A stretch of DNA of 64,000 nucleotides. It comes from Dolomedes plantarius (Eukaryota; Arthropoda; Arachnida; Araneae; Dolomedidae). Positions 20,314 through 29,603 of this stretch are shown here, piece by piece. The position numbers and the translations under genes are program-made. The notes under the pieces are model-generated. The model did no database searches. It was not told the DNA's origin and was given only the letters and a program-made list of their open reading frames with translations. The DNA is taken from contig OU015498.1 of assembly GCA_907164885.2 (NCBI GenBank), forward strand, positions 123,089,727-123,153,726, given 5' to 3'. Within the stretch, counting starts at the first letter, position 1, and each line of letters starts with the position of its first letter.

Positions 20314-20493
20314 CAGTGGCGCACCCAGGGGGGGGCCCAGGGGGCCCTGCCCCCCCCCCCCAAAGAAGTAGAAATATTGATTTTGCATTATAAATATTTG
20401 TATTCACTCATCTCGGCCCCCCCCATGCATTATAAATATTTTTATCCATTCATCTCGGGCCCCCCCCAAGAAAAAACCCTGGGTGCGCCACTG
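20314..20493. mobile_element. hAT MITE, family 'CAGTGGCGCACCC', with perfect 8-bp TSD
   Basis: The ends CAGTGGCGCACCCAGGG and CCCTGGGTGCGCCACTG are exact inverted repeats. TATATATG stands on both sides (20306-20313 and 20494-20501). The 180-bp interior has G and C homopolymers and two copies of CATTATAAATATTT. The same family recurs at 46084-46239. The exact TIRs and TSD suggest a fairly recent insertion. Confidence 0.95.
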
Positions 20494-20501
20494 TATATAT
20501 G

Positions 20502-21419
20502 TATATGTTATTCCTACTGGGTGAAATTTCTTTATGTCTATCGAGAGCAAAGATATATTCAAAATTTCAAAACCAGATCAAAATATTGTTTAATCAGTAT
20601 CCACATGTCAAGTAAATATTGAAACAATAGCAAATATTGGAGCATTTTTTTATCTTGAATATCTCATTAAATAAAAAGCTTATTTAAGGAACATTTTGAA
20701 TTTCAATTGCTATTAATCAATATTTTGAACTGGCTTTGATATTTAGATTATATTTCTACTCTCTCTGAAGATATAAAATAAAACAATTTCACTCTTTAGG
20801 AATAACATAATGGTGCATACTTTTTGCAACTGAGTGTATATATTCTTGCAATTGAGTGTATATATATTTTCAAGAATTATTAATTTTTGTATGTATGTGA
20901 ACTCCATTGTATTCCTGAATTCATTCAAAGAACCTCTGGAGTAATGAGAAGTTTAGAGTTTTAAATTTGTGTCAATATAGATGCCACGTGCATTTAATTT
21001 TCTAATTTGTATCGTGTTTGAAATCACTTTTATCAGTGTTATTAGAGATGATGGCAGTGAAAATTATTCCAAAATAGACTATTTAGATACATAAATTGTT
21101 TCTTAACTTATTAATTTGCATTCCATGTTTTTAAATTATATATTTATAAGTATATAGATTTGTAGATTATCAGAATGTGTACATACAAAAAATTGCTTTA
21201 TTGTAATAGATATTGTACGATAAGAGTTTTTATAAATCTGAGAATGTTCTCAATAACTATCTATAAGCTGTTCATCTCTAAAGGTCTTTTGGAAATTATT
21301 TTGTTGTCATGCTGTGCAAAATAAATGTGAACTTATTGGCTTAATATATATATATATATAAAGGGTAAAATTAGTTTCTTTTCCCCTTTTTATATTAGTG
21401 ATAAGCAAGTTTATAAAGA
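20502..21419. other. non-coding stretch, nothing recognised
   Basis: AT-rich with a short (TA)n at about 21343-21360. A direct repeat of GCAACTGAGTGTATATAT / GCAATTGAGTGTATATAT lies at 20826-20868. Confidence 0.4.
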
Positions 21420-21502
21420 ACTCTACTTTTCAATACTTCTTGGTTTGATAAAACATTAAATTTTTATTATGGCATTATAAGAAAATATTGGTTTTTTTAC
21501 AG

Positions 21503-21641
21503 AATTTTGAAACTGGAATCTATTCAGAGCTTCAGGCTTGAAAGACAAATACCACTTGGATCTCAACTGCTATTTTATTTTGGAAGTGGAGTTCCTGGAC
21601 CTGCTGGTTTTAACTCCTATCAGCAAGATATTTCGTTGTCA
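21503..21641 (+). pseudogene. possible duplicated exon of the host gene
   Basis: It follows an acceptor-like TTTTTTTACAG and starts like the exon at 24678 (AATTTTGAAACTGGAATC against AATTCTGAAACTGAATCC). In the same phase the frame stays open for 45 codons, including SGVPGPAGFNSYQQ, up to TCAATG|TAA. A possible donor (AT|GTAAAT) falls at its end. After the first ~20 nt it no longer resembles the other exon. It may be a decayed duplicate or an alternative exon. Confidence 0.3.
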
Positions 21642-21889
21642 ATGTAAATATGCTCAGTAGGATTTAATAGTGATTAAGATAGGTAGGTATTAAGATTTAA
21701 GGTCTTTTAAGGTGAATTAAAATTTGAGTCCTTCATGAGATGAAGGAAAGGCTAAAATTTAATGAAGCTGGTACAATATTATTACTAGTATTAGAAGAAT
21801 TAAAATTATTAGTTAATTAAGTAGTTAATGTAGATGATTTTTATTCCGGATAGGGAGGTTACTGGCCCACAGTAAACTAGGTATTAAAC

Positions 21890-22215
21890 ATAGAAAAGAA
21901 AAAAAAAGGCCCCGTTCAGGGTCATACTATAATAATGTGATAATCGCAGAATTCCGCTGGGGGAAAAGTGAAAATATCAAGATAATATAATTTGGACTAC
22001 GCGACACCACCTAGGCCCGAACCCATAACGTAGGGCTTACTAGGCCAGCGCGAATGCACTGCGCTGCGACAGCGACGAGAGTAGGTGGGAAATAAGTGAA
22101 GAGTATCGCGGTGGGGAAATTAATGTTATCTCCTAAGGAGACACGCCCGTGGGCGTTTACGATTGGCAGGGAGACTGAAGTCGTAGTCGGGGAGTTCTGC
22201 GACCACTTGGATCTC
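21890..22215 (-). mobile_element. GC-rich tRNA-derived SINE-like block
   Basis: The minus strand has GGGTTCGGGCC at about 22014-22024, a B-box variant. Roughly 30 nt upstream is AGCGCAGTGCATTCGCGC, which resembles an A box and D arm. The GC content contrasts strongly with the flanks. It lies inside duplicate A and has no counterpart in duplicate B, so it inserted after the duplication. Confidence 0.5.
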
Positions 22216-23114
22216 ATAACCTGCGTAAGTTTTTAACGCCACTGAGCCTACCTTTTTTTATTCTCGAGATATACTTTTATTTTCAGCAGTGGACTTGTGG
22301 CCCAAATCACTGTTTTTAATATTTTTTTAGATTTATTTTTAACTAATTAAATTTTTTCTATGAAAAAAACTAAAAATATTTATTAAACAACTAAAAATTT
22401 CAAATTAGTTTTTTTAACTTAGACGCTAATCTGAACTTTCTCATAAACTTTGGTCTCAATAATTTGTGGATAGAATATTGATTTTCTTTATTTATTCTTT
22501 TTTAACTGTGAAGCTTGTTGTTAAGGTTTTAGGTGAGTGAGAAAGTGCAGTCCGGGGATTTCAGTTAACACGACTCTTGTGAAAGACTTTAACTCTTGCC
22601 AAAAAAAGAGATTTATATTATAAAATTATAAAATGCCAAGGTTTATTTAGAAAATATAAAATGTGTTCATAGACAAAGTTTGTTTATAAAATTGTAGATA
22701 AGACATCCATTGTGAGTTGTGGTTTATTATATCAAAATGTGTGTTTGATAAGTGAATGAAATAACCCTTTCTTAATAATGGAATAGAACTCCTGTATAAT
22801 CAATGAATTCACGGATACAAGATACAGTTCCAAAAAGCAAAACGCCTGGTTTACAGAGTCTTTTATAATAACAGAAAAATGATATTTATATTATGAAAAT
22901 GTGAAGTGCCAAGCTTTATTTATTCTTAATGGTTAACATTAAAATTTTAAAAATATTTTTAGAATTTCCTGATAAGTTGTTAGAGGTTCGTTGATAATTC
23001 ATTACAGAAGTAGTAAAAAGGAAATTGCTTTTGGATGTATTAGATCATTAGTTAATGGGCTAAGTAATTTTAAATTTTGGTAAAATTTAATTTTATGCAT
23101 GCCATAAATTTTTC

Positions 23115-23990
23115 TCTCTGTTAAACATGTTTATTCCATTTTAAGTCTTAATACTTATATAAAGAATTTGGATTAAATGAAAACAGTAATGAGTGATGGT
23201 GAAAATGTATTAAATGTGGTAATTGAATTGCTTGATGTTCTAAGACATAAAATTTCTGATCATCAAAATACAATAATTGACTTCTTGACTGAACAACTGA
23301 CTTTATTATTAAACAATATCCTATTTTGCTACCCCCCTTGTTTAAGTATATAATCATCCTTCAAATCCTAATAGACCATTATTTTATATTTTGATCCTGT
23401 ACTAAATTTGTACTAAATTTTTTAAAATTCCACTGAGCATCTTGTTTAGCTGTTTAAAAAATGGGGGGAAATGCATTGTAAATTGTCTTTACTTTCTCAA
23501 AGTTTCATAATTAAATATGTTGATAAAGTTGTGCCTGAAAAATAACTCAACTGATTCTGAACATCAGTTGGAGTTTTATGGAAAGCCAAATTATATGGAA
23601 AGTTATACAATAGTTAGTTGAAATTGTTTCTTGGAAGTTTTGCGAGGTAGTAATCTAGTTCATGTATATTAAAGTCTTATTTAAATATTGTGCTAAACAT
23701 ATTCAGCACATTGAAAGTCTGATTACTTCTCAACTTTTAATCACCAGGCAATTTTTGGTATTAAATTATATGCTCAGTGCATATTCCATTATGTGTAATT
23801 TTCACTTAATCTGATTTGAAAATTCATGTGAGGAGAAATTTTTGGTTCAGTTAAATCAGAAAATTGTAGAAAACTTTTTAAAAAGTTGGTTTTTTCCCAT
23901 TTTTTTCAAACTGTGACACTGAAAATACCGATTATGTCTTTAGCCCTAACATAGTTTTTAACAATGATATGATCCATAACAAAAATTCGA
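23115..23990. other. non-coding stretch, nothing recognised
   Basis: AT-rich, putative intron between the two exon copies. No recognisable element. Confidence 0.4.
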
Positions 23991-23991
23991 T

Positions 23992-24397
23992 GCTACATTT
24001 TTTTTTCTTCTTTTATTTATATTACATTTATTTTCCTCATTGTATAACTTTTTGAATACTACTCAAACCAATTCTATTGTTACTCAATTTCAAAAAATCA
24101 TATTTCAAATTTTAAGGATCGATCGGTAGTCAATGCGCTGAGAAGGGCCCTAGCTGAATTCAATTTGTATCCGTCCCAAATGTTAGAAGCATGCTACATT
24201 TTTTTTCTTCTTTTATTTATATTACATTTATTTTTCTCATTGTATAACTTTTTGAATACTACTCAAACATCAATTCTATTGTTACTCAATTTCAAAAAAT
24301 CATATTTCAAATTTTAAGGATTGATCGGTAGTCAATGCGCTGAGAAGGGCCCTAGCTGAATTCAATTTGTATCCGTCCCAAATGTTAGAAGCACGCT
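23992..24397. repeat. 202-bp tandem duplication
   Basis: Two units 202 bp apart, almost identical. Each contains GATCGGTAGTCAATGCGCTG, then AGAAGGGCCCTAGCTGAATT and CAATTTGTATCCGTCCCAAA. The phase was set from GATCGGTAG at 24121 and 24323. The second copy has a 2-base insertion (CAAACATCAATT) and a few substitutions. The high identity suggests a recent event or a possible assembly duplication. Confidence 0.92.
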
Positions 24398-24589
24398 ACG
24401 CCTATGGTCCAAAGTATACATGTAAGGGGGTCATACTACCTTTTTTATTTCACTGATAAGCAAATAGACGAGTGCTCTGCACTAAAACGTTTTACTGATC
24501 TTGTTGAGAAGTATTGGAGAGCACGTGCACTGATTGCATAGGTGCTATTTTTGGTAGTGTGTGGCATTTGTAAAATAAATAAATAAATA

Positions 24590-25400
24590 ATGAACTCTGC
24601 TTTTCAATGCTTCTTGGTGTCACAAATCACTCTAATTTTTATTATGGCATTGTAAGAAAATATTGGTTTCTTTACAGAATTCTGAAACTGAATCCATCTT
24701 CACCTCATTGTGATTTCCATGAAAAGATTCCACAACTCACTTGGCAGTGTGCTCGATTCATAATCTGTAAGTTCATTTTAACCTCACTGAACCCATTTTT
24801 TTTTTTTTCTCTAGATATCCTTTATTTTTTTCAGCAGTGAACTTGTGGGCAAAATCACAAAGTTGATAATATATTTTTTTAAAATTTATTTTTTGTACTT
24901 AAATTTGAATTTTTCTATGAAAAACCATAAAAAATATTTTTATTACATAATTCTTAATTAATAAACAACTCAAATTTTCAAATTTCTCTTTGTATATTTT
25001 ATACGCTAATCCGAACATTTTCATAAACTTTGGTTGCAGTAATTTGTGGATTGATATTGATTTCCTTTATTCATTATATTTTTAACTGGCAAGCATGTTA
25101 TTAAAGTATTAGGTATGTCTGAAAGTGCAGTTCAGGGACTTCAGTTAACCGTGACTCTTGTGAAAGTCTTTTATCATAACTGCTTACCAAAAAAAATTTT
25201 ATATTTTTATATTATAAAGATATAAAATGCCAAGGGTTATTTTACTCTTGATAGTTAATGTTAAAAAATTTTTAATTTAATTATCAGAATTTCATGAGAA
25301 GTAGTTAGAGGTTCATTCATAATTCCTTACAGAAGTAATAATAATAATAATATTGCTTTTAGATGTATTAGATTATTCGTTGATGAGCTAATAGGTAGTT
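24590..25400 (+). repeat. segmental duplicate B (contains the exon at 24678)
   Basis: Partner of 21420-23110. It keeps the exon with both splice sites, so this copy looks like the functional one. Its downstream part runs into the left arm of the first giant palindrome. Confidence 0.75.
24678..24766 (+). CDS. penultimate exon of an unidentified host gene
   Basis: An 89-nt exon between an acceptor (TTTCTTTACAG) and a consensus donor (ATCT|GTAAGT). In one phase it encodes ILKLNPSSPHCDFHEK and IPQLTWQCARFII without a stop. The last base of the exon joins in frame with the exon at 27620. I do not recognise the protein. The evidence is splice consensus, open phase across both exons and a less repetitive sequence than the surroundings. 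An antisense or chance explanation remains possible. Confidence 0.5.
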
Positions 25401-26428
25401 GAATGTCATTTGGAATACTAACTTCTGCCTAGTATTTAATTTTATTATTTCATTGTCAAATTTTGGTGGAGATCTGTCACATAAAATATATTTTTGTGAG
25501 CAGCTGTTATTATAAAGTGTAAGGATAAGGGCAGTAAAAAAATATTCCAAAATATATTATTTAGGTTCAGTTAATTATTAAATAATTGTTGACTATAATA
25601 AGGTTATGTTTGCAAGTGTGTAGGTTTTTTTATGGTGTATTATTTGGTTTATCTAAGTTAAGTTGAAAAATGATGCAAGCATACAAAGATTGACTGGCTG
25701 TCAATGTTGAGTGCAGTAGCATAGATTATTTTACAAAGTGCAATAAAATACTTTTAACTTTTCAAACCGAACTTCTAACCAAAATTTTAAAAAAAATTTA
25801 ATGAAACTTTTAAAATTGGAAATATTTTCATGGATCTAAGGAATGGAACATAACACCTGTATTGTCAACTAAGTCATGGATAAAAGATGCAGCCCTAAAA
25901 GCAAAAGGCCTGGTTTCTGTATACTTTTATAATAATCATGTTACAACAGTATACAGAAACCAGGCTTTTTGCTTTTAGAACTGAATCGTTTATCCATGAA
26001 TTTGTTGACTATACGGGTTTTCTATTCCATTGTTAAGATCTGTGAAAATACTCTCATTAGCAAAATATTTTTTTAAAAACTTAAATTTGGGTTAGAAGCT
26101 TGGTTCAAAAAGTCTAAGTGTTTTTTCACGCTTTATAATATAATCTATGCCATTTCACTCAACATTGACAGCTAGTCAATATTACCCACCTCATTTTTCA
26201 AATTAACCTAGACTAATCAAACAATATATCATAACAATTGTTAATAATTACTGAATCTAAATAGTATATTTTGAATAATTTTTTACTGTGGTTATCCCTA
26301 ATAACAGCTGCTCACAAATAAAAAAATATTTTATACACAGATCCCCACCATAATTTGACAATTAAGTAACAAAAGATATGCTCTATTAAAATACTATGCA
26401 GAAGTTAGTATCCCAAATTACTTTCTAC
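25390..26428. repeat. giant inverted repeat 1 (~500-bp arms)
   Basis: The left arm (about 25390-25924) and right arm (25949-26428) are imperfect reverse complements around a 24-nt loop. The inner 40 nt match nearly perfectly (CCTGGTTTCTGTATAC against its complement). Matching outward landmarks include CATTGACAGCTAGTCAAT / ATTGACTGGCTGTCAATG and the AACTTCTGC / GCAGAAGTT pair. No coding frame exists in the arms. The repeat lies in the presumed last intron of the plus-strand gene. Confidence 0.9.
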
Positions 26429-27237
26429 CACAATTTTTGTAAAACCAATTACTGTGAAAGCTACATCATATAATAAAGTTTTACTTTATTCATTATTATA
26501 GTAATAGATTAGTTGTTAAAGAGTATTCACCCTTTTCACTAAATTTCTCAGTACAGTAAGACATTCAATCCTGTCAATTAAATGATTAGTTATTACAGAT
26601 ATAAATAAAATAGATTAGAATGCCTTGATAGAGTACAATAATTGAAAGCTGACTGAGAGACTTGAGATGACAACAAAATTTTCTTTTCACTATCGAGAAT
26701 CACTCTCACGTTGAAAGTAAAGAAACACAAGAATGAAGATTGAATACTATATAAAATCTTAAATTTCTAAATCTGACCCAGCATCTGTATTAATGCTCTC
26801 TATGGCATGTTGTAATCAAATTTAGAAATTTAAGATTTTGTATGCTAATGTTTTACTTAGCATTCAATCTTTATTCTTGTGTTTCTCTACTTTCAACAGC
26901 ATTATTGTCAATAGTGAAGAGGAAATTTTGGTGTCATTATAGACAAGTCTCTGATTCAGCTTTCAACGTTGAGCTGAAATTATGCTCAACATTAAAAACT
27001 TAATTGTACTCTTATCAAGGCAATCTACCCTATTTTATTTATATCTATAATAACAAATTAATCGACATGGTTGGATTTTCTACTGTACAGAGAGAAATTT
27101 AGTGAAAAGGGGAATACTCTTTAACAAATATTTTATAACTATTTTCTATTAGTATATTTATTTAATCAAGTAAATATTTTTTACATGATGTAGTTTTCAC
27201 AGTATGTAATTGGTTTTACAAAAAAAATGTGGTAGGA
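26424..27237. repeat. giant inverted repeat 2 (~350-420-bp arms), abutting repeat 1
   Basis: The left arm (26424-26776) and right arm (26818-27237) pair around a loop of about 40 nt. The arms share TTTAGAAATTTAAGATTTT, CACAAGAATGAAGATTGAA-type words, and at the outer edge CCACAATTTTTGTAAAACC / GGTTTTACAAAAAAAATGTGG. The start coincides with the end of repeat 1, so the two hairpins are directly adjacent. Confidence 0.88.
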
Positions 27238-27429
27238 ATTTACTTCTTGGAAGTAGTTATCAATAAAATGACAACAGATTTAAAACTGCACTCATGTGTT
27301 GGGTGCTGTTTTGTATCAAGTTTTTTTAAACCCTGTCTCAGAATTTATATTTCCTAATTGGATTTATTTAATTCTACTTTATCAACAATGAATTTTTCAA
27401 CTACTTTCAACAATCAACTATTTTTACAA

Positions 27430-28005
27430 CAATAAATTACCCTTTAATGTACAAAACTATGCAAAAAATAATTTTCTTATCTGCAGAGCATTTACTAACT
27501 CTACATAGAAAAATAATTTAAATAAATTCTTTTGATTCATAAATTATATCTGGGGATGGGAGTCATTTTCCTTTCACATAAATTTATGAACTGATTTTCT
27601 CTTTCTTTTTTTTCCCTAGATGCTGTAAAGATGGAGCCAGAGGTACAGCGAAAGGATCCTGTTTTGTAGAAAATATAGAAAAAAATTGTGTAAATGTGCT
27701 ATGTACTTTCTAAATAAACTATTTTTACTTTAAACCAGCTCTTTTCTGTATTTAAAAACATGTGTGTGTATAATTTTTCTCAAAATTACAATAGAAGATA
27801 TTACTATCATAGTACTATTTCTCAAAAATAGTACTATCAAGTGTTGGATATTAAGTCCAATATAATAGAAAAGAAAATATTTTTTTAAAATGACATAAGA
27901 ATTTAATGAATTACTCTTTAATTCACAAAACTATGCAAAAAATAATTTTCTTATCTGTAGAGCATTTATTAACTCTACACCAAAAAATAATTTAAATAAA
28001 TTCTG
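27430..28005 (+). repeat. pair of ~95-bp direct repeats flanking the last exon
   Basis: About 27438-27528 and 27913-28001 are near-identical (ACAAAACTATGCAAAAAATA then ATTTTCTTATCTG.AGAGCAT and AATAATTTAAATAAATTCT). They stand in the same orientation on either side of the exon at 27620. They could be an old duplication or the ends of a lost element. Confidence 0.85.
27620..27740 (+). CDS. last exon of the unidentified host gene with poly(A) signal
   Basis: A strong pyrimidine-rich acceptor (CTTTTTTTTCCCTAG) precedes 27620. Joined in phase after the exon at 24678, the frame reads YAVKMEPEVQRKDPVL and stops at TAG (27667-27669). AATAAA at 27713-27718, followed by a GT-rich stretch near 27765, forms a convincing 3' end. 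The product is unknown; the short charged tail does not point to a family I can name. Coding upstream of 24678 was not found. Confidence 0.52.
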
Positions 28006-28540
28006 AGCAAGTTTTCACAAGCTCACAAAGATGGGCTTCATCATACACACTACACATTACTCAGGTTTGAAGAATGTATCAAATTTATGTTTATAAATTT
28101 ATCAAATTATGTTAATAAATTTTATACTGGGGAAGTACAAATTTTTTGGGTTAATTATTAAAGTACTACTGTTTTACGTACTATAATCTCATTCTAAATT
28201 AAAAAAAAACAAACTGTAACCTTAGATCGAGTGGAAAGATGATTTAGCTTTAATGGTTGGTATTAATGTTATCTTAACTTTCAAATTTGGGTAAATGTAT
28301 CTTAATGCAAAATGAGGTTTTGTTCTAACAAGTAAACTTGTGATTCATATGCAAATTTTTAGGTAATAACAAAGATCAGTATTTGGTAATACCTAAAAAT
28401 ACATAAGGCAAAACTGGAAAAAATGCTAGAAATATGAAGGCAAAAAAAATAATAATAATAAGTGAAAGGGTTGATATCAGAGGTTAATCGTCAATGAAAT
28501 AAATAATAATAAAAAGCATATAAACAAAAGGGTCCTACGT
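28006..28540. other. non-coding stretch, nothing recognised
   Basis: AT-rich DNA downstream of the candidate gene end. Confidence 0.4.
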
Positions 28541-28544
28541 AAAA

Positions 28545-28923
28545 CTTAGAAAAAATGCCGGCGGTCCGATTCTGGTAGAATGCTGGCATGATGCCCGGAC
28601 CTACGGCACATTGCTGTTTACGAGATGGGTAGATGACGGTATGTCGACACCAATTATTGCTCCCGTAACCGGCCCGTCAACCTCCGGTTACGTTCCGGCT
28701 ATCTGTCCGCATCGATGGCTTAATCGCGGCTGCCTAACGGTTCGTAGTCGGATGAACGATGGCTCGAATCCTACCGGAAGCGGCCCGGCAGTCGACGGGG
28801 TAGTCGCGGGCGAGAGGACACAGCCGTGACGGAAACGATACTGACCTAATGCGCCGGCCCGGCAGTGGTGAAATCGGCTGGCCGGAACCTTCCGACCCCG
28901 GCCCGATGCTTCTGTGTTTGTTG

Positions 28924-28925
<2 letters not shown>
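28545..28925 (+). mobile_element. GC-rich tRNA-derived SINE with (TA)n tail
   Basis: A sharp GC-rich block. It contains TGGCTTAATCGCGGCTGCC (A-box-like) at about 28716 and GGCTCGAATCC (B box) about 40 nt later. It ends CTGTGTTTGTTGGG followed by (TA)n at 28926-28957. The unit at 15001-15226 shares this 3' end. The boxes plus microsatellite tail fit a SINE mobilised by a LINE that recognises the shared tail. Confidence 0.65.

Positions 28926-28957
<32 letters not shown>
28926..28957. repeat. (TA)n microsatellite
   Basis: Tail of the SINE-like unit; the next element (28958) begins directly at its end. Confidence 0.95.
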
Positions 28958-28959
<2 letters not shown>

Positions 28960-29071
28960 TGTTGCCGAATTCGACCGACAAATTCAGAGGGATGATAGTA
29001 GGCATGAAGACGAGCAATAATCACATAGGAATGTATGACTGGAAACGCAAACCTGGTCAGCAAGATGATAA

Positions 29072-29114
29072 ACAAAGATGCAGAAATGTTGGCTTTTCAT
29101 TTCTGCATCTTTGT
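29072..29114. repeat. perfect 17-bp hairpin
   Basis: ACAAAGATGCAGAAATG and its exact reverse complement are separated by 9 nt, just inside the left TIR of the surrounding element. Confidence 0.88.
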
Positions 29115-29229
29115 CGGGGAACTCATTAGCCAACAGAGCCGAATATCAACAGTACAACGATTGAAATTTCTTTTTAGAGCCAAATTTTTTAAACTATATA
29201 GTGCATTGTTATTAACTTAATTTAGATAT

Positions 29230-29450
29230 TACTAAGCTGGCCTTTGCTAAAAACGTCTTCAATCTGATTGAGGTACGTTCGCTGAGGTCTACCCCTTCCA
29301 ACTCTTCCATCCACCCTCGTCTTTTATTCTTATACTTATTTCGTCTATCTCCTTTCGTTCATCCTCTCTAGATGTTCAAACCATCTCAACATACCTTTCT
29401 CAATCCTCGACACTGCATCTTCTTTCACTCTACAGCGCTCCCTAAAATTA
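29230..29450 (-). pseudogene. LINE reverse transcriptase, extreme C-terminal fragment
   Basis: The minus strand reads RCRVKEDAVSRIEKGMLRWF then EHLERMNERR, and after a frame break VGRGRPQRTYLNQIEDVF. The block 'GMLRWFGHVERM...GRP' is characteristic of the C-terminal tail of non-LTR retrotransposon polymerases. The fragment has lost the polymerase core and contains stops. Confidence 0.72.
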
Positions 29451-29603
29451 ACTTAATAAACTTTACTTAAAGTTTTAAGTCTTAGTTAAACGATAGGTGC
29501 GTTGAATAAAACTTGATATCATACTTAATATCGATATCATTTATTGATAAAATTAAATTGTAAGGTATCCATAAAATTAAATCATTACAATGACAGACAA
29601 ACA

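Larger units (their letters stand above)
21420..23110 (+). repeat. segmental duplicate A of the exon-intron block at 24590-25400
   Basis: Collinear similarity with 24590-25400: TCAATACTTCTTGG, GGCATTATAAGAAAATATTG, CAGCAGTGGACTTGTGG, CATAAACTTTGGTC and CAGTTAACACGACTCTTGTG all have close counterparts in the same order. Copy A also carries about 0.65 kb of extra sequence (about 21560-22195), partly a SINE-like block. It repeats the words AAAGCAAAACGCCTGG seen at the centre of the giant palindrome. Confidence 0.8.

Noticed and set aside
20203..20622. 139-codon plus-strand frame
   Set aside because: It spans a hAT MITE with C homopolymers, so the frame is fortuitous.
22011..22217. 68-codon minus-strand frame in GC-rich DNA
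   Set aside because: It falls within the SINE-like block and lacks splice sites or motifs.
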